Shown in pieces: positions 59,220-64,000 of a DNA stretch of 64,000 bases (position 1 is its first letter; the number at the start of each line of letters is the position of its first letter). The DNA is from Coptis chinensis. Taxonomy: Eukaryota > Streptophyta > Magnoliopsida > Ranunculales > Ranunculaceae. Made by a program: the position numbers and the translations under genes. The stretch covers positions 68,685,501-68,749,500 of the forward strand of contig CM027381.1 in NCBI GenBank assembly GCA_015680905.1, written 5' to 3'. The notes below the pieces were generated by a model. The model was given only the letters and a program-made list of their open reading frames with translations, had not been told where the DNA came from and searched no databases.

Positions 59220-60110
59220 TACAGCACACGTTGAAGGATTGCATTCATCGCACAAGCCACAACCAGGACATAAATCCATTGCTCCCAATCACGAAACCCA
59301 CTTGTCCCAAAAAATATAACATAAAAGCAATGATATACTCATCTAGCCTTCGCCACTGAGTTTTCCTGTAAGTATATTATATCAACTTGTTGCTCATCAC
59401 AATAATCTCGACCAGTTGGCCACATATAGTGCTTAAGGAAGAAGGAGTTTTCAATGTATCTACATACCTTTCATAATCTCTAGTTTAATCATGTCTTGTT
59501 TATCAAACATCTTTGGTAGTATACTCTTCAACTTCTCCCAATCAGTTTCAAGACTCGGATCAAATTTCACCGGCTTCTTCTTGCCCACACTTAAGCTCGT
59601 CAACATCGTAAAGTCCAGAGGTGTAATACCAATCTCTGCACAGGAAAGGTGAAAAGTATGTATGGTGTGCCACCATCGCTCAACCAATGCAAATATAATA
59701 CAACGATCCATCCGAAAGTCGGCACACGATATAAGCGAACCAAATAGTGTACCATTTACCTAAAATACTCATCTATTTCGACACCTCTTAACACTAATGT
59801 TCTCCACCACTATTTGACACTTGACATTGCACACCTCCATCATATCTTCCTTATTTTTTAATACATTGAGACATTTATTCAAACATTTAGTAAATAATAC
59901 GTGAAAAAACAATCATAAAACATCAATACTTACTATTTCATTAGCATATAAAGACGATATGGGATCATTCGGGTTGGGAGCCAACTTTGGATGCTTAGAA
60001 ATACTCGTCATCGGTGGAAAATTGAAATTGTTTTCCAGTATAAATCCATCCTCATTTTGTGAGGATTTGAACTCCTCGACCACGCAAAATGGTTTTCTTA
60101 CGTCCTGCAC
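59220..60110 (-). pseudogene. PMD gene fragment in the second PMD element
   Basis: The minus strand carries a first exon (59913-60110: PFCVVEEFKSSQNEDGF) and a second (59460-about 59760) reading ALVERWWHTIHTFHLSCAEI and GITPLDFTMLTSLSVGKKKP, the core PMD signature also seen at 36390-36540. A further decayed block at about 59270-59345 reads RRLDEYIIAFMLYFLGQVGF, the next PMD helix. Nothing PMD-like follows, so the C-terminal half is missing. Stops and frameshifts are present. Confidence 0.75.
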
Positions 60111-60649
60111 TATAAAGGAAGTTCATTGCAAAAAACATAAGTAAATTTGGTTAATCAACGAAGTTTTTATGGATGATTGAATTGAGGGATGAAAGTTTGC
60201 TCGATTGGTTGAAATGTTCACTTATTAACAACAGCACTCGTTTTTTATGAAGATTTTGGTTTTCATTGGGACAGGTAAACGTGTCCCCTCCTAGTCATCC
60301 CCAAATTCAAACGGGTATAGTTGTCCCACTCTAAATTAACCTAATTTCAAACGGCTAAAGTTTAACCATCCGAAAATAGAAAATAACAATTTAAAAAAAA
60401 ACACTTTGAAGCATAAGTTGAGAATAACATTTTTTTTTTGACGATTTTTACTGAAGTGTCACAGCCGAAATAACAATTGCGTTGATAATGCTCTTAGTAG
60501 TCTTATTATTAATTTAATTATATTTCGTATTAATCTTTTTTTTTTTCAAAATCTAAGATACTAGAAAAACTTTAAGTTTAAATGTTATTATCATTTTTTG
60601 TGATGATATCGTATGGTTCAATCTACTATTAAAGATAGATATATATAAT

Positions 60650-61041
60650 CCTTCTCTAAAAAGTAGCTACTTAAGTTAACTTAAAATAAGTACGTAAGTA
60701 AAACTTCACTTAGAAAATGAATTCAACTATAATTTTTTATGGATATGATATACTAAATATTAAAATTATCTCCACAAAATTTCAGCTCATTTGGAAACCT
60801 TTAACATTGACAAAAAATTATTGCAAAAACTCGACATTTCTGAACCATTAAATTTATTTTTAAAGATAACAACAATTTTTATCTATGTTAGAGGTTTCCA
60901 AATGAGTTGAATTTTGTGGAAATGATCTTTATGGTGAGTGTTTCATAACTACAAAATATTGAGGTTGAATTCATTTTCTAACAAAAGTTTTACTTACGCA
61001 CTTATTTTAAGTTAATTTAAGTAGTTACTTTTTAGAGAATG
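60650..61041. mobile_element. MULE-type MITE, AAGTACGTAAGTAAAACTT family, copy 1
   Basis: The terminal inverted repeats are about 75 bp: the left starts CCTTCTCTAAAAAGTAGC, the right in reverse complement CATTCTCTAAAAAGTAAC. Both continue TACTTAA..TTAACTTAAAATAAGT. The flanks are TA-rich, so no target duplication can be called. It is homologous to the adjacent copy at 61057. Confidence 0.82.
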
Positions 61042-61056
61042 ACTATATATATATAT

Positions 61057-61442
61057 GACCGATCTTAGAAGTACATACTTATTTTAAAGTACGTAAGTAA
61101 AACATCACCTAGAAAATAAATTCAACTATAATTTTTTGTGAGTATTACCTATATACCATAAAGATTATCTCCACAAAATTTGAGCTCATTTGGAAACCTC
61201 TAACATAGCTAAAAATTATTGTCATCTTTAAAAAGAAATCTAACGGTCTAGAAAATAGTATTTTTGCAATCATCTTTTGCCTAAGTTAGAGATTTCCAAA
61301 TGAATTGAAATTTTGTAGATATGATGTTTATGGTGAGTAGATGATATCCACAAAAAATTAGGTTTGAATTCATTTTCTAAGTGAAGTTTTACTTACGTAC
61401 TTATTTTAACTTAAAATAAGTATGTACTTATAAGATCCGACC
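61057..61442. mobile_element. MULE-type MITE, same family, copy 2
   Basis: A 9-bp duplication TATATATAT (61048-61056 and 61443-61451) flanks it, although the sequence is low complexity. The ends GACCGATCTTAGAAGTAC and GGTCGGATCTTATAAGTAC (right, reverse complement) lead into the same AAGTACGTAAGTAAAAC block as copy 1. It starts only 15 bases after copy 1 ends. Confidence 0.82.
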
Positions 61443-61742
61443 TATATATATAAAACTAAATAATAGATGATTTCCTATACCCATAGTCCTAACTAAATAT
61501 GGAATCACTAGACTGATATATTAGAATTACTTAGGCTAGCTCGTGTCAGTGCTCAGCTCGATCTCAAGGTTATTCGTGTTACTATATGAACTAAGCTTCG
61601 AATTTTGTTGGCGGAAACCCAAATTGCAACTTATATAAGTCGAGCACTCAACTTAGGGTTTGACATATATACTAGTTTCTAGCTAACTCAAGCTCATTCA
61701 TGTGTGTTCATTTGTAACTGAGTGAGCTTGAACAGATGTAAG

Positions 61743-64000
61743 CAGGGGCGGATCCAGGGGGCGGGGGTGGGCTGCAGCACACCCAAGCTTTGGTAAAAAA
61801 AAAAAAGTAGTAGTGTTCAAATTTCAAAATAGAAACTTAAAGCCAACAAATTTAGCCCAGCCCATTAACTCATTGAACCCAGTCACTTAGAAACTAAGAA
61901 ATTAGAAACCCGAGAATTACCAACGAACAGGAACAGAGAGAAACTCTCCTCTCTCAAACTCTCGGCATTCTCGAGTAACTCTCGGGTGACAGGTATTATC
62001 TCACTCAATCACACTCTTGGTTCTTCTTCCTCACTATTGGCCTCTTGGGATTATTTTCTTATTATTTTCTTCAGTTCTTCACTTATTCGACTCTTGCAAA
62101 CTCTTATTATTCTCATAAGGTAAAAAATTTAGTTCAATTATTCTCAATTAATTTATTAACTTATTATGATACTTGTTTAGTTGTTTAAATGTTTGTGCAT
62201 TAGACATTAGTTTAGTTAAGACACCAATTTATTTAAATTGTTTATATGAATTCGTTTATTTGTCTAAGATTTAGTGACACCAATAGAACTATTTTGTTTA
62301 AATTGGATTTTGTTTTTAGACATTATAAATTTTAGATTATGTGGATGATGTGATAACGCCCAATAATAATTATTTTCTCTATATATTGTATATTGATAAT
62401 TGTTTAATATCTTAGGTTACAATGTCGCATCATCAAGCGCCCAAAAAACCAGTAACTCTTCTATCGTTCTATAAGCGAAAAGATGATAAACCGGAAAGTG
62501 GCGAAATTTCAACATCTATTCTTGATACTTCAAAACTTGATGGGGATGAGCAACGTCCTACCAAAGTTGAAGTTATCGAAATTGAAAGAGTTGAACCTTC
62601 TTCTCAAGTCCAAAGAGTTGGAGTTGAACATTCTTCCAAAGCTCAAGAAGTTACACTTATAGAAGTTGATGTCACTTCTCCATTTGAACGTGATCCGGGT
62701 AAACGTATTGCTATATACGAATACCTGCTTAACAAACATGATGAAGTCCGAGTAGCTTATCTTAGAATGGGACCTTGTCGACCGGCTCATGAGAATGAAA
62801 AAGATTATCCATTGACTATGTTTGGAAAGCAAAGATGTTGGTTCAATACTAATTGGTACAAACTATTTCCTTGGCTAGAGTACTCACTCCACAAGGATAG
62901 AGCATATTGTTTCTATTGTTTTCTCTTTGAAACCAATCCTCTGAAGCATCCGGTGTTTACCATTGATGGGTTTCAAAATTAGAGGGAAGTTAACAGTGAA
63001 AAGCAATATCCTTTTTTGAAACATGAATGTGGTATTTGTTCTCCACATAGGTCGGCAATATTATATTGTGAGAATCTAATGAATCCTTCTCGACATATAT
63101 ATAGTGTTATCAATAGACTTTCGAATGAAGCAATTGCAAATAATCAGATCTACTCCGAAATATTGTTTAATGTATTCGAATGCTTACACTACAAGGGTTT
63201 CCTTTTAGAGGTCATGATGAGTCAAAGAAATCAAAGAATTGTGGAAGCTTCTTTGCAATGTCCGAGTTTTCAAAATTGTTGAACAAGAAAGTTGCTGAAA
63301 TAGTAGGTAATTGTTTGGGAAATGCCATGTATACTTCACATGGTATTCAAAAGATACTTTTGCATATATTTGCCGAAAATGTGAGAAAGAAAATACGTGA
63401 GGATGTTGGTGATGCAAAGTTTTGTATCCTTGTGGATGAAGCACAAGATAATTCACGGAGAGAGCAAATGACAATTATTATAAGATTTGTTAATCGTGAT
63501 GGTTTTGTTAGAAAGAGGTTTTTTGCTATTGTTCGTGTTGAAGACACTTGTGCATTAACTTTGAAAAAAAAGATTTCCAAAGTTCTTGCTAGTAAGAATT
63601 TGCTTATTGGAAATATGAGAGGCAAAGGTTATGATGATGCTAGTATGCGTGGTCAATAATTGGTTACAAACACTATTTCTTAAGGAGTGTCCTTATGCAT
63701 ATTATGTACATTGTTTTGCACATCGACTACAACTTGCATTAGTTGCGGCTTCTAAAGATGTTTCCGATGTTTGGTTATTCTTTTCAAAGTTGGCATCCAT
63801 TGTTAATCTCCATGTTCCGCCTAAGAGGGAGAAAGAGTTAGAGAGAGCTCGAAAAGAGGAAATTGAAACTTGTTAGCAATTGGTGAGCTTAATAGTAGAC
63901 GAGGTGCTAATCAAGTTTGTACATTGCAACGAGTTGGAGAAACTCGATGGAGTTCTCACTATGAATCCATTTGTAGCTTAATGGAGATGTATGATGCAAT
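61743..64000 (+). mobile_element. Autonomous-type hAT element, 5' part, runs off the window
   Basis: It begins with CAGGGGCGGATCCAGG, a typical plant hAT terminal repeat, followed by the G-rich subterminal block. The 8 bases before it are GATGTAAG, but the other end is outside the window, so the duplication cannot be checked. It carries the transposase gene at 62422-64000 after a leader of about 680 bp that may include an intron. Confidence 0.85.
62422..64000 (+). pseudogene. hAT transposase, TTF-type zinc finger / DUF4371 (broken, partial)
   Basis: The ATG at 62422 opens MSHHQAPKKPVTLLSFYKRK, followed by a linker and the TTF zinc-finger region (MGPCRPAHENEKDYPL, QRCWFNTNWYKLFPWLEYS, DRAYCFYCFLFE). 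A TAG at about 62980 interrupts FQN*REVN. A frameshift follows at about 63190, before GHDESKKSKNCGSF and the catalytic-domain blocks FCILVDEAQDNSRREQMTI, FVNRDGFVRKRFF and GKGYDDAS. Another stop and frameshift precede CPYAYYVHCFAHRLQLALVA. A further shift at about 63875 leads to QRVGETRWSSHYESICSLM at the window edge. These proteins normally have about 800 residues; the C-terminal hATC part lies outside. Confidence 0.88.

Larger units (their letters stand above)
57838..60493. mobile_element. Second PMD-carrying TIR element (PIF/Harbinger-like)
   Basis: The ends are GAGCATCATCAGCC on the left and GAGCATTATCAACG on the right in reverse complement. Each is flanked by TTA (57835-57837 and 60494-60496). 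Like the element at 18278-37408 it carries a minus-strand PMD gene fragment. A MULE-like MITE (58183-58566) is inserted in its left half. No transposase gene was found. Confidence 0.7.

Overview
This is a plant nuclear window, almost certainly from a eudicot. It has GT-AG introns, AT-rich intergenic DNA, and only two host genes that look intact. These are a six-exon GH3 beta-xylosidase / alpha-arabinofuranosidase (11829-17091, +) and a small endosulfine-family gene (39430-41807, +). Nearly everything else recognisable is transposable element, often nested. The species cannot be named from the sequence.

Layout: 1-1708 is the decayed 3' end of a Ty1/copia element. 1845-3200 is a degenerate hAT-like remnant holding a MULE-type MITE with a 9-bp target duplication. 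3569-5937 is a non-autonomous Mutator-like element that carries a fragment of an ankyrin-CCCH zinc-finger gene and was itself hit by a hAT element (8-bp duplication). 8900-9550, 14343-14761 (in a beta-xylosidase intron), 17862-18060 and 43105-43302 are small hAT-type MITEs.

18278-37408 is the most complex locus. The outer element has GAGCAT-type terminal inverted repeats, a TTA target duplication and a plant-mobile-domain (PMD) gene on the minus strand. A CACTA element of about 16 kb (19009-34999) sits inside the coding sequence of that gene, and the PMD frame reads straight across the insertion site. Besides broken Tnp2-like and PTTA-like genes, the CACTA carries, all in transposase orientation, pieces of at least five unrelated host genes: a kinesin-14 motor, a DUF2828 protein, an NBS1/nibrin-like protein, a LEC1-type NF-YB with an open 180-codon frame, and a CHX cation/proton antiporter. 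It also holds segments I could not identify. A second, smaller PMD element with the same architecture lies at 57838-60493.

43766-44638 is a hAT remnant with an 8-bp duplication. 44935-48242 is a non-autonomous LTR retrotransposon with tandem-repeat arrays inside. 48284-55356 is a Ty3/gypsy element on the minus strand with a perfect TCGTC duplication; its 3' LTR and integrase region have been deleted. 55550-61450 is rich in MULE-type MITEs. 61743 to the window end is the 5' part of a decayed autonomous hAT element (TTF/DUF4371 type).

All identifications come from reading translations and repeat ends by eye. No alignment or database search was run, and the boundaries of elements without a target duplication are approximate.
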